From contig CANJKZ010000509.1 in NCBI GenBank assembly GCA_947471745.1, forward strand, positions 332,501 to 396,500: a stretch of DNA of 64,000 nucleotides. The letters run 5' to 3'. The notes below the pieces were generated by a model, which searched no databases, was not told where the DNA came from, and was given only the letters and a program-made list of their open reading frames with translations. Positions 54,450 through 64,000 of this stretch are shown one piece after another. How positions within the stretch are numbered: the stretch's first letter is position 1; each line of letters starts with the position of its first letter. Source of the DNA: Closterium sp. Naga37s-1. Taxonomy: Eukaryota; Streptophyta; Zygnematophyceae; Desmidiales; Closteriaceae. A program made the translations under genes and the position numbers.

Positions 54450-57400
54450 ATGCGCGGAGCAGATGCGCGCGCGACGATCGACGGGCGGGAGGAGCGGGAG
54501 GAGCGGGGGGCACTGGAGGAGCGGCACTTCTCGCGGGGTGTGCGGAAACGAGAGGCGGAGCGGCTGGGGTTGAAGGCGGGAGAGAAGTCCGAGAGTGTTC
54601 TGGACTCGCCAGGTAGCAGCGCGCGCCGGCAGGAAAAGGCGCATATGGCGGGCGATGGGGACGGCGGCAAGCGGCGGAACGGGAGAGTGAACGCGGAGGC
54701 GAATGGCGGAATACTGGGGAGTGCGTGGAAGAAGGCGCGGAGAGGTGCAGCGAGCACACAGCTGTCGGAAGCCCAGGGGGAAAGCGGAAGAGACGCGGCG
54801 GGGGCGAGCGGAGCGGGTGCAGGTAGAGCTGAAGGCAGTGCGGGTAAGATGGCGGAGGGGGGCGCAGAGGGCGCCCGAAGAACGAGGGACGCGGAGGGGG
54901 AGGCGGAGGGAGGGCGATTAGTGAAAACGGTGGGCTTTCATGGAGGAAAGGTGGCGCGGAGAGAAGTTGCGCGCGTGGCGGCTATTGGTGGCAGTGGTGC
55001 TGCTGGTCCAGGCGCGGGAGAAGGAGGAAGAGGGAGGAGGGGAGGGGTATCTGGTGGGCGGTTGGTGCGGTTTGCAGAGGAGAGGGCGGAAAGGGGTGAG
55101 GGAAGGAGCGATCACGCAGAGGAGAGTGAAAGGGCAGCATGGGGCGTGCTGGGGAGCGTGTCTGAGATGATTGCATGCCTGCATGCCGCCATGCACATGC
55201 GCGTTCCTATCACATCCCTCCCATGCCTGCATGTGCACTCCTTGGATGCACCACCCACGCCACCCACACCACCCTCGCCTCCTTCACCTCTCGCACCACC
55301 TCTGCTCCTCACCCCCCTGACAGCACCAACGCACAAGCAGCCAGTGCAGCCCGCAGAAGCAGCGCCAGCGCTGCATGTGGGTGCAGTGGCAGCAGCGGTG
55401 GGCGCTGAGCTGGCGCGGGTGGTGGGGCGTGCTTCGCCGTGGGATGCTGCTGGGGGCGCCGCGAGAGTGCAGCACTTGGCCCGGGCCATGCGGGCTGTGG
55501 TGAGGCGCAGGCGAGGAGAGGGAGGAGTGATTGGAGAGAAAGGAGAGAGGGGAGAGAGAGGAGAGAGAGTAGATAGAGGAGAGAGCGGAGAGAGGAGAGA
55601 GCAAGGAGAGCAAGGAGAGCAAGGAGAGGGAGGAGAGGGAGGAGAGACAAGGGAGAGGGGGAAGAGAGGAGAGGGAGGAGGGAGAGGAGAGGGAGGATTG
55701 GGAGGAGAGGGGGAAGAAAATGGAGGTAAAGGAGAGGTGGAAACGGGAGGAGCGAACGGTGAGGGAAATGGTGGAGAGAGGGATAGTGGCAAGGGAGGGA
55801 AGGGAGAGGAAGAGGGGCCAAACGGGATTGGGGAAGGGGGTATGCAGGCTGGGGCAATGGCAGGTGAAGAAGCACGGAAAGCAAGGGCAGGGAACCGTGG
55901 TGAGCTGTTAGGCGACTCTGATGCTGCTGGTTCTGGTGCTGGTTCAGGTGCTGCTGCTGCTTGTGGTGCTGATGGCGCTCGTGTCGCTGATGCTGTTGGT
56001 AGTGCTGATGGTGATGGTGCCGGTGGTGCTGGTGCTGGTGATGGGGGTTTGGGTCAGGAAGGGGCGGAGGGGAGGCACGAGGCAGCACAGCAAGGCGGGC
56101 ATGGGGCTGCTGCTGCACCGGACACGGGTGCTGCCATGGACACTGAGAGTGCTGGCCATGACACCACGCACATGGAGGTGCATGTCCCGCAGCAACCCCA
56201 GGCTTCCCTGCATGGTGGGTGCCTGTGTGTTGTGGGCACGCTTATGCACGCACTCCGCACCATGTCTTCCTTGCTTCAATCCCCTGTCTGTGAATTCCCA
56301 CCCACCCCTCTTACTCTTCCCCTTGTTGAATTCTTTTCCTCCTCCCCTCCCTGGCAGCACCTCTGTCTTCCCTTCAACCACAGCAGCAGCAGCAGCAGCA
56401 GCAGCAGCCCAGCACCGAAAATCACCCTCCGCCACTGCCATCCATCACCGTCACTGCACCCGTACCCGCTGCCCCCCCGGCACAGGGCAGGGCAGCATGG
56501 GGGGGGCGGTGGGGAATGGAGGGGGCAGTGGTGGCGGGGTCAGAGCGGTGGGGCGAGGAGGAGGCAGGGCGTGTGATGGCGGAGGTGGCAGCGGGGCATG
56601 GCACCATGGTGTTGCTCCGGGATGAACAGCAGCGCATGGCAGCAGCTGTGGCGGCCATGCACATGGCGTATGGCATTGAGGCGCCACCACATGGCGGGGA
56701 TGGCTCAGAGGCTAGTGATCAGGTGATGCTGCTACGTGTGTGTGCGCTGCTCGCTCGCCCCTGCTGCTCACCCTGTGTGGCATGGTTGCCGTTTCCTGTG
56801 CCGTACGTGTCGTTAAGCATTTGCATCTTCTTACAATATACCATGCACGTGCATCCTTCATCAATGCACGATATCTCATTCCCTCATGCTGACCCTTCTT
56901 TCTCGCCATCCCTCCAACCCCCCCCCCCCTCCTTATCCCCCACCAGTCAATCAAGCAAGGCCACGCAACGCTGTCCGCAGCCCATCCCACTCACCCAGTG
57001 CTGCTGCTGCCATGCATGCTGGAGCTGCCAGTGCTGCCCTGCGCCGTGTGCACGCGCCCTGTCTCCTCGCGCACTGCTCTCATCTGCGACACCTGCGACC
57101 GCCCCATTCACACCCGCTGCCTCGCCACCTCCCCCGCTGCTGTCACCGGGAGGGGCAGAGGCAGGAGCCGGGGCAGGGGGCGGGGGCGGGGGCGGGGGCG
57201 AGGGAGGGGGGGGTGGCAAGCAGCGGTGGGGGAGAGTGTGGTGGAGGAGTGGCACTGTGGTGCGTGCAGGGCCCAGCGTGAGGCCAGTGGTCAGGTGGTT
57301 CTACCCAAGTATGGGCCGCTTAGGGCACGGGGTGATGCTCGTGCTGCTCAGGGTGCTGCTCAGGGTGCTGCTCAGGGCGTTGCTCAGGGTGCTGCTCAGG

Positions 57401-57486
57401 GTGCTGCTCAGGGTGCTGCTCAGGGCACAGCACCATCCACTGCTGAGCGGGCTGAGATAAGTGGGGGGAAGAGCACAGTTGAGTAG
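54450..57486 (+). CDS. PHD-finger protein, low-complexity rich
   Basis: Four-exon model with consistent phases: 54450-55157, 55341-56214, 56358-56722, 56956-57486, giving 825 aa. The first 240 residues are Arg/Gly/Ala-rich. Exon 2 has a short folded-looking part (ELARVVGRASPWDAAGG, VQHLARAMRAVVRRRR) then long Gly/Glu/Arg repeats. Exon 3 has a glutamine run and a helical part (LLRDEQQRMAAAVAAMHMAY). Exon 4 carries a PHD-type zinc finger: CAVC, 14 residues later CDTC, then HTRC, and the last pair in WHCGACRAQ. A run of GR repeats (GRGRGRSRGRGRGRG) splits the finger between the histidine-cysteine pair and the final cysteines. The tail is a GAAQ repeat from a 12-bp unit. A nuclear chromatin-reading role is inferred from the PHD family only. 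Exon 4's acceptor (ATCAAG) is the weakest junction. Confidence 0.65.
57340..57430 (+). repeat. 12-bp coding repeat (GCTGCTCAGGGT)n
   Basis: About seven to eight copies encoding Ala-Ala-Gln-Gly (one Val-Ala-Gln-Gly) at the end of the PHD-finger protein. Confidence 0.85.
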
Positions 57487-58082
57487 GTGGCAAGCAAGCA
57501 ACGGCATGGAGCACGCTTAGACATGTGCTCTCACACCTTGTGGTGGGTGGCATGTGTTGCCCCTGCAATATGGGTGGAATCAATACCACACTTCATAATG
57601 AATGTTCCCAAGCTTGCAAAGCACATTGCCTTCTAAAACCCACTGCAGGGTAACAATACATGCAGCGTCATTTACTAGGCCAACTCACCCCCTGTTGTCA
57701 GAGATGCACATGCAGATGCTGGGTTTCCTCACACTTGCAACGGCTGTCACAAGGGGCTAGGCTGACACGAGCTGAGCAAACCTACATTTAGGGCTACTAC
57801 ACAAATTTATCACTACCACTGACTAGTTCAGTGGTACAGTATACTCGAGCTTTACTAGCAGACACCGTAAGATTGCTTTAGGGGAGGCGTTTCAAGCCAA
57901 GTTTCCCTCTTTCGATATGCCTCTGCACCTTTTTCCACCTCATTCAACCCCTCCACGCACAATGCACCTCCCAAGCCATGTGCCTCTCAAATAAGTGCTA
58001 ACTCTTCAGTCACTGCCATACACAACAGACTTGCTCCACTCCACTCCACCACACCCGCACACCCCTCCCTCTGCTCCATTGC
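57487..58082. other. Convergent intergenic region
   Basis: An AT-richer gap between the PHD gene (+) and the TBC gene (-) stops; it probably holds both 3' untranslated regions. No gene or repeat recognised. Confidence 0.5.
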
Positions 58083-61000
58083 TCAGTAGAACTCGTCACC
58101 ATGGCCCCCCTCATCACCCTCCTCCAACACCACCACCATCTCCTGCATCACTCGCTCCCCCTCTCCCTCCTGCGCCACCTGCTCCGCCCTCTCTGCCAGG
58201 GCCACTTCAGCTGCTGCCAGCGCTGTGAGTGTCTCATGGCACGCGTGCCTCGCCTCCTCCACCTGCCGCAGCACCGCCACAGTTGCTGTGTTACCGGCCA
58301 CCTCGCTCCACTCCTTCCACTCAAAGTACCGCACTGCTAGATCCAATGCTCCCTCGTTGCTGCTCCTGCTGCTCACCCTCACAACACTTCGCCCACGCGT
58401 GCCGCCACCTCTTGTCTCGCTGTTCGGCCCTGCTTGGTCCACGGCCAGTGCTGCTGTCTCTGCTGTGCCACCACCACCAGGGGCAACCGAAGCTGCAGCA
58501 TCATCAGCAGCAGCAGAACTCGCGGCATTTGCTGTCACATTCTCAGAGGCTGTCTCAGGCTCATGGCCATTCAAAGCCGTGTGCTCCAGCTCCTGCTCCT
58601 GCCTTTTCCCGCTGTGCTGTGTGCTCTGCTCCGATGTGCCACTCTCGTCGCCCCCCTGCTGCAGGCCTGCTATAGCTGCCTTGAAAATTGCAGCCAGCTC
58701 ATGTGATTGCTTGCGCGCCTGACGCCATGCGAGGAAGCATGGCAATGACGTGCGACACACACAAACAGCAAGAAGAAACATGAGACAAGCATGACCAAAG
58801 GCAGAAAGAGAGTACAAAGGCCAAGGCGGGAGGGGGAATGAGGGGGAGTGGTGGACGGGGCAGGGCGGGGTTAGTGCGGGGAGCAGCGCACGGCTCACCC
58901 TGAGGGCGTGGTGCAGGCGAACCTCCAGGTCCCTGCGCGTGCACTCCAGTGACCGCGCTGCTGCTTCACTCGCTGCTGCTGCCGCCCTCACATGCCGCGC
59001 TGCTGCCGCCGCCTCCCCCGCCAGCAACTCGTACTCTGCATTCACAGGGGGGAAAAAGGGGGGAGGGAGCGGCGAATGGGGCCATGTGTGGACGTTACAG
59101 CATGGCATTAACGGGGACAACAAGAGTAGAGTCGGGTGGGAGATGAAGGGTGGTATGTAGAGCAGCGGTGCTTCTGCCTGTGCTCTCTTCGTTCTCGCAC
59201 ACACCTCACCAAACGCACTACCGCATCGCCTCCCACACCATTGCCCCTCACACACTCCCATCCCCCAAGACACGGCATTGGTCTGACTGACCAGCTTCGA
59301 GTCGCAGCAGGCTGTCAAAGGGCAGGTGCACGCGCAGGGCCTTGCTCACTAGCTCCTCCAGATAATCCTCTGATACCTCCTGGTAGAGGGACATGGGGAC
59401 ACACATGCACATGCACACATGCACATGCACACACAGCGCACACACGCACACAACGTGCACACACATGCACACACGCATGCACACAACGAAAGGGGGGCAC
59501 GGTAGCGAGATGATGAGACGGATCAACTGAAACGGCATGTCTGGTCATGCCATGCGTGTAGTGGGAACGGAAGGAGAAAAGTGACATGGTGCGTGCTCCT
59601 CCATTCCTCCTTCCGCATTCTACCATCTGCCCACCCACTGCAGTGCTTCATGAAACATCCCCAGCCGTACCCCCCCCCACTTCAGTCACCTGTGAAACAT
59701 CCCACCCACCACCATGCAGTCTGCCGTCTCCACTGCACACTCCACTTCCCTCCCACTGCTCTCACCCCCCCTCCTATTAGCTGTTCTCAAGCCCTGAAAA
59801 TGCCATCTCCCTTCCCCAATGCCTCATACCCCCAATCCCCCCCTCCCCCCAAGGCGTGCCTTGAGTTGCAGCGGCAGCTCGACGCGCAGGAAGTGCATGG
59901 CATACTCCATCTCCGGACACTGCTGCAGCTGCCGCTCACACACCTGCCATGCCATGCCCACACATGTATACACGTATGTCGTGACAAGGGGTTAGGGCAA
60001 CGTGGGGTGGAGAAACGGAAAGGAGAGGGAGGGGAAGGGAGGGGAGAGTAGGGGGGTGGGGAGGGGAGAAAGGAAGATTAGGGCAAGAGGGTGCAATGTG
60101 GTGGCAGTGAGCGATGTTAAGAGGTAAAGTGCAGCTTCCCCTGAGGTGGTGCTGTGAAAGTGGAATGGAAGTGGAGGTGGGTAAAGACAAGCACAGGGTG
60201 GTGACAGAGCAAGCAGCATTGTGGCATGTCCAATGGGTGCGAGCGATGCACAAGTGGCAGCACAACACAGCACAGCACAGCATGGCACATCAGAGCAGAG
60301 GTGAGACCCACCTGCAGCAGCACCATGCCAAGCTTGAAGACTATGGCCGTTGTCTTATCCGCTGGTGCATGCACACACACGGGGCACACGCACACACACA
60401 GGAGGGAGGGGCAGCACAAGCGCATGAGGCAATGGCAGGAGACTGGTGTCATCTCAATTGTGCACACGAATTAGAGAGAAACGTAGCGAGAACGCCAAGT
60501 CAGTGGGACGGCGACTGTGCAGTGCTGAGCTTGGCGCCACTCGCATTGGAGACCGCGGTACTGCTACCTACTCCCCCCGGCCTTGTGGAATAGATGCATG
60601 CATGTGGCGGGCACGCACCACAGATGATGTCAAAGACACGGAAGACAATGTAGTGCGGCATGGTGCGAGCAAAGAGCGACAGGAACCAGTCCGCTGCATA
60701 CATCACCTGCTCACACGAACGGGAGAGGGGAGGGGAGAGAGGGGATGCACACACATGGATGAGATGGGTGAGAAGAGAAGGGGTTTAGGGGAAGGGAAGA
60801 GGAGGGGAGTTAAGATGATGTGGCAAGGATAGTGGGGACGGTGGAGGCATAAGGACGCCGGGGAGGTGGAGAAGAAGAGCGGAGGTGCAGCAGGAGGCGG
60901 ATGGGCGGAGATGAGCGTGGGGACTCACAGGCTTGACATCGAGCTCCTCAAAGTATGCGTGCACTTCCGGGTGCGCGTCTATGAGCAGCTGTGATAGCTG

Positions 61001-62013
61001 GTACATGCGCACTTGCAACTGCAGGGAGAGAGAGGGAGGGAGGGAGGAGAGGAGAAGGAGGCGAGTGGGGGACAGGAGGGGGAGGTCGGGAGGGGAGCTG
61101 GATTAGATATACGTGCAGTTGGGTGCACATGGCAGGCACATAGCTGCGTCTCGAATGGCAGCAAGCACAATGTATAGCTGTACTCACCGCACGAAGCAAC
61201 ACTCAAAGCACAGAGTGCGAGTGCACGGGCAGGGGCACAGGGCAGAAGGGCAGCAAGGAAGCAGAAAACGAGGGAATGAGCGCAACGCGGCAGGGGCGCA
61301 CCTGCTGCATGTCAGGCAGGAAGACTCCTCGGAGGCCGCACTTGTAGAGCAGGAAGACGAGGCAGCAGAAGGCGTCCTCCTCGCCCATGAGCAGCAGCAG
61401 CGTCGCCACTATGAACCCCATGCCCTGGCAGTACCCCACCTCCTTGTCCAACACCTGGGGCGAGGAGGGGGAAGGGGGAAGGGGGCGACAGAGAGTGGGG
61501 GCGGACGGGGAGAGGGGATGTAGAGTTTGACTTTTGAGGCGCCTCAAATCCCATGAGCAGCAGCAGCGTCGCCACTATGAACCCCATGCCCTGGCAGTAC
61601 CCCACCTCCTTGTCCAACACCTTGGGGGGGTTGGGTTGGGTGTGTGAGCGGGGAGGCAATGAAGAGAGGAGGTCGACGGGGAGAGGGAGGGAAGGGAGGA
61701 AGGTAGGTATGGATTGAGGGCACGAACGATCAAGGGAGAGACGAGAAATGCAGGAGGGGTGGGGAGGAGCGGGCTTTGAAGGAAGTGGCTCACGGAGGAT
61801 GAGTTGAGAAAGCTTGGGTTGGGTCTGAGCGAGGGTGGGGGAGAGAACGAGAGCAAGAGAACGAGGGAGAGGGAGAGGGGCGAGGGTGTGGGGAAGGGCA
61901 GTGCAGCGTACGGAGTAGGCTTTAATGACGTTGAAGAGTGCCTTCTGCCCCGCGCCCTTCTCCTCCTGGAACATGCTGTGCAGTGGAAACGTGCGGTTCA
62001 CATCCCGCTGTAT
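58083..62013 (-). CDS. TBC-domain Rab GTPase-activating protein, 5' exons missing
   Basis: Exons in coding order: 62013-61912, 61454-61302, 61018-60929, 60706-60619, 60361-60312, 59943-59860, 59379-59292, 59035-58899, 58718-58083; phases agree and give 475 aa. The TBC domain shows the arginine finger (IQRDVNRTFPLH) and glutamine finger (VGYCQGMGFIVATLLLLM), then DAFCCLVFLLYKCGLRGVF and WFLSLFARTMPHYIVFRVFD. This is closest in style to EVI5/RabGAP1-type GAPs, which accelerate GTP hydrolysis on Rab proteins in membrane traffic. An alanine-rich coiled coil (EYELLAGEAAAAARHVRAAA) and a long acidic C-terminal helix follow. The intron after LQLK appears to use a GC donor. Sequence that should code the start of the TBC domain and the N-terminus was not found upstream; GA repeats and an SR-rich frame are there instead. 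Confidence 0.85.
61385..61640 (-). repeat. Partial duplication of a TBC exon with palindrome at the joint
   Basis: The first 71 bases of the exon coding EVGYCQGMGFIVATLLLLMG occur in the full exon (61384-61454) and in a truncated copy with its own acceptor (61550-61620). The exonic parts are almost identical; the introns before them differ. The truncated copy ends at the perfect 16-base palindrome TTTGAGGCGCCTCAAA (61533-61548). Confidence 0.9.
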
Positions 62014-62235
62014 CTCACTGCCGTCGCAGCAGTGGGGGAGGGCGGGGGCAGAGTTTGATTAGACCAGGCAGCATGGGGAGAGGAAGCGAGTGGTGTGAAG
62101 TGATAGAGTGCGATGGCAACGGAGCGGGGCAGCAGGGAGAGGAGAGAGTGTGGAGATGGTGTGACGACTCCGGTGCAGAGCAGTGTGGTTCCAAGGCGAT
62201 GCATTAACGACAGGGAGGGCACGCGAGAGAGGGAC

Positions 62236-62237
<2 letters not shown>
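62014..62237. other. No feature recognised
   Basis: Sequence upstream of the first visible TBC exon. Minus-strand translations do not continue the TBC domain N-terminus. Confidence 0.45.

Positions 62238-62299
<62 letters not shown>
62238..62299. repeat. (GA)n microsatellite
   Basis: Pure GA run of about 62 bases; a shorter interrupted GA run (62424-62443) precedes the second copy of the following duplicated block. Confidence 0.95.
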
Positions 62300-62303
<4 letters not shown>

Positions 62304-62561
62304 AGCCTCTCCCCTTCTACCCTCTGCCCTCTGCTTTCTGCCCTCTGCCATGACTACTTAAGGCCACGGCGGCCTCTCCATCTCTCATTCTTTCAGTTAG
62401 TGCTGAAAATTTTGGTGTTGTTCGAGAGAGCGAGAGAGAGAGAGGATTAGCCTCTCCCCTTCTACCCTCTGCCCTCTGCTTTCTGCCCTCTGCCATGACT
62501 ACTTAAGGCCACGGCGGCCTCTCCATCTCTCATTCTTTCAGTTAGTGCTGAAAATTTTGGC
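62300..62561. repeat. Direct duplication of a block of about 115 bp
   Basis: Two copies (about 62298-62418 and 62444-62561) starting GGATTAGCCTCTCCCCTTCT and ending AGTGCTGAAAATTTTGG, identical as far as I can compare. Each contains CTTAAGGCCACGGCGGCCTC. Each is preceded by a GA run, so GA plus block forms a unit of about 148 bp. It lies between the TBC gene and the SR-rich frame and may be the end of a mobile element. Confidence 0.9.
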
Positions 62562-62618
62562 GCTTCGCGCCGGCGGCCGAAGGCCGCCGGCGCTCGCGTG
62601 CGCGGCCTTCGGCCGCGC
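62559..62618. other. Cluster of three GC-rich hairpins with TTC/GAA loops
   Basis: Three consecutive perfect inverted repeats: GGCGC-TTC-GCGCC (62559-62571), a 12-bp arm pair around GAA (62567-62593, arm GCGCCGGCGGCC), and GCGCGGCC-TTC-GGCCGCGC (62600-62618). The first and second overlap, so they could compete. They sit 120-180 bases downstream of the stop of the minus-strand SR-rich frame. Confidence 0.9.
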
Positions 62619-62740
62619 GTTAGGGATGGCAAGGGGAAACAACAAGCAGTAGTAGCTTAGGCAACCGATACAAACAAAGCAAGCATAGACACTTAGCAAG
62701 TAGAGGATGGAACGGGTCTATACGCGCAAGGGGGGAGCGC

Positions 62741-64000
62741 CTACATGCGGTCCGCCTCTACCGCAGCGAGCATTCCGCTCGTGTTCAACCACAACTGGCG
62801 GACCACAGACACGGTGGCGCCTACAACGTCAACAGGAGTACCAGGGCCTGCTACAAGCGTCCTCAGAGCCAGGGCCGAGTCAGCCAGCTGGCTGGCCGAG
62901 GTTGCTCCCGGCGAGGGCGCTACCTGCAGTGGCGTTACGAGCGCGAATAGCGCTGACGCCGCCGCATGACAATCTGCTCGCGGTTTCTGAGAGAACCTGC
63001 TCGGAGGGCTCACCGGCATGGAGTCAAATGACTCCTGGAGAATCCGCTCAAGGCTCTGCAGGGACGCCGCCAACGACCATAGGCGGGCCAGGGTCGCCGT
63101 GGGAACTTCCTTCATCGGCGGAAGCAACGCAGACGCGCGGGCACGGTGAGACGACACGGCGAGATCACGCGGAGCAGGAAGAGGACGCGGCGGAGCAAAC
63201 TGAGCCCACGGCGGCCCGCCACCAGCACCTACGAAGCCCATCCCCGCAGGCAGCGGCCGCTCTGAACGCGCCGGGGATCCAAAGGGATTGTGGGGCAGGA
63301 GCGCGGAGAGAGGGGCGACGGGAGCAGCGCGAGGAGCTGATGGTGACGCCGACCCCGCACGCGAGCGACGAAGCTCCTTCTCCACGTCATCAAGCCTATC
63401 CAGAAGACGGCGCTCCATTGCGGACGGCGCTGGACCCGCTTTTCCGCCGCGACTATCACCTCCCCGTCGCCCACGACGCGCACGCCCACTTGCGCTCGAG
63501 CGCACAGGCGACTGCGGGCGAGATGGGCCCTGTTGACGCTGGCGGCCAGGAAAACGGTCCCCGCGACGAGGGGAGTAGAGCCGTTGGCACTTTGCAGGAG
63601 GGGGCGAACGCGGAGCTAGGGGCCGACGCCCAGACGTCTGGCGGGCAGGCGACCGCTGGCGAGATGAACGATGAGGGGGCGAACGATGACGATGCGAACG
63701 GCGGTCACGGGATCGGCTTCGCGACGCCACGCGACGAGGCGAACGAGGAGACAGCGGCGAACGGGCCGCACCGTGACGATCATCGCGGCGGCTCTCCCGC
63801 TTATCGTCGCGAGCTGCCGATGAGCGACGGCGAGGCGAACGCTCCTGGTGCGCCACAGCCTCTGCGCCGGAGCGCAAGACGGACCCCGCGCGCAGGGGCT
63901 CCGGCGGTGACAAGGACCTGCCCGCGCGCCGAGCCAGCTCGCGCTGCTGGTCCTCGAAGCGGCGGCGGATCTGATCAGCGGACGCCGGTGGAGCAACAGG
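62741..64000 (-). CDS. SR-rich open frame, truncated by the window edge
   Basis: Open from the window edge (64000) to TAG at 62741, at least 419 codons; its start lies outside the window. The N-terminal visible part has RRRFEDQQRELARR then a long Arg/Ser/Pro region (SPRSPRRVASRSRSRDRRSH, HRHRSPPHRSSRQRSP) resembling RS domains of splicing factors. A helical segment MERRLLDRLDDVEKELRRS follows, and the C-terminus has two helical stretches ending SGMLAAVEADRM. No RNA-recognition motif or zinc knuckle is visible. It could be a host nuclear protein or the first (gag-like) frame of a retroelement. The neighbouring direct repeats and hairpins favour a mobile element slightly, but no RT or recombinase is in view. 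Confidence 0.55.
   Translation of the reverse strand, partial: PVAPPASADQIRRRFEDQQRELARRAGRSLSPPEPLRAGSVLRSGAEAVAHQERSPRRRSSAARDDKRESRRDDRHGAARSPLSPRSPRRVASRSRSRDRRSHRHRSPPHRSSRQRSPARQTSGRRPLAPRSPPPAKCQRLYSPRRGDRFPGRQRQQGPSRPQSPVRSSASGRARRGRRGGDSRGGKAGPAPSAMERRLLDRLDDVEKELRRSRAGSASPSAPRAAPVAPLSALLPHNPFGSPARSERPLPAGMGFVGAGGGPPWAQFAPPRPLPAPRDLAVSSHRARASALLPPMKEVPTATLARLWSLAASLQSLERILQESFDSMPVSPPSRFSQKPRADCHAAASALFALVTPLQVAPSPGATSASQLADSALALRTLVAGPGTPVDVVGATVSVVRQLWLNTSGMLAAVEADRM

Noticed and set aside
8723..61548. Palindromes as cloning linkers or library adapters
   Set aside because: Some centres give restriction sites (EcoRI, KasI, HincII), but the centres vary and the joints lie inside genes with diverged flanking copies. 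I know of no standard adapter with TTTTGAG arms. An assembly-joining artefact remains possible and is kept as an alternative in the findings.

Overview
This window reads as nuclear DNA of a green plant-lineage eukaryote. It has spliced genes with many GT-AG and a few GC-AG introns, a complete CUL1-type cullin, a chloroplast ferredoxin-thioredoxin reductase variable subunit, a plant-type HAD-like protein, an F-box/LRR gene, Ty1/copia and chromodomain Ty3/gypsy retrotransposons, and very many GC-rich minisatellites. A streptophyte (charophyte alga or early land plant) fits best; the genus cannot be fixed from the sequence alone.

Layout. 1-10 kb is repeat-rich and holds a young, internally deleted Copia element (2924-5765) and fragments of a TPR-like gene (about 8.65-9.24 kb). 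Two minus-strand LRR genes follow (10.0-11.8 kb and 17.7-20.2 kb; the second has an F-box and an apparent frameshift), separated by simple repeats and a 0.94-kb array of 20-bp units. From 21.2 to 30.5 kb lies a plus-strand 14-exon gene for a RecD2-type helicase with a TRIM-like LTR element in one intron. Minus-strand genes for a HAD-like protein (31.2-34.9 kb, 11 exons) and CUL1 (35.8-41.9 kb, 17 exons, 741 aa) follow, then a solo LTR and FTRV (43.3-43.7 kb). A chromovirus-type Gypsy element (45162-53975) carries a second Copia element nested in its left LTR. The right end holds a PHD-finger gene (+, 54.5-57.5 kb), a TBC/RabGAP gene lacking its 5' exons (-, 58.1-62.0 kb), and an SR-rich open frame that runs off the edge (-, 62.7-64.0 kb).

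The genes are ordinary housekeeping functions (SCF ubiquitin ligase scaffold, plastid redox, DNA helicase, Rab GAP) and form no operon or cluster.

The most unusual signal is structural. At least five places carry the same near-perfect palindrome, TTTTGAG-N4-CTCAAAA or a trimmed form. In four of them, in four different genes, it sits exactly at the joint of a short imperfect tandem duplication, usually one that crosses an exon-intron boundary. A fifth gene-internal case is interrupted by the TRIM insertion. Whether this is a repair or insertion scar of a new kind or an artefact of joining overlapping contigs or haplotypes cannot be decided here, but it is systematic and testable.
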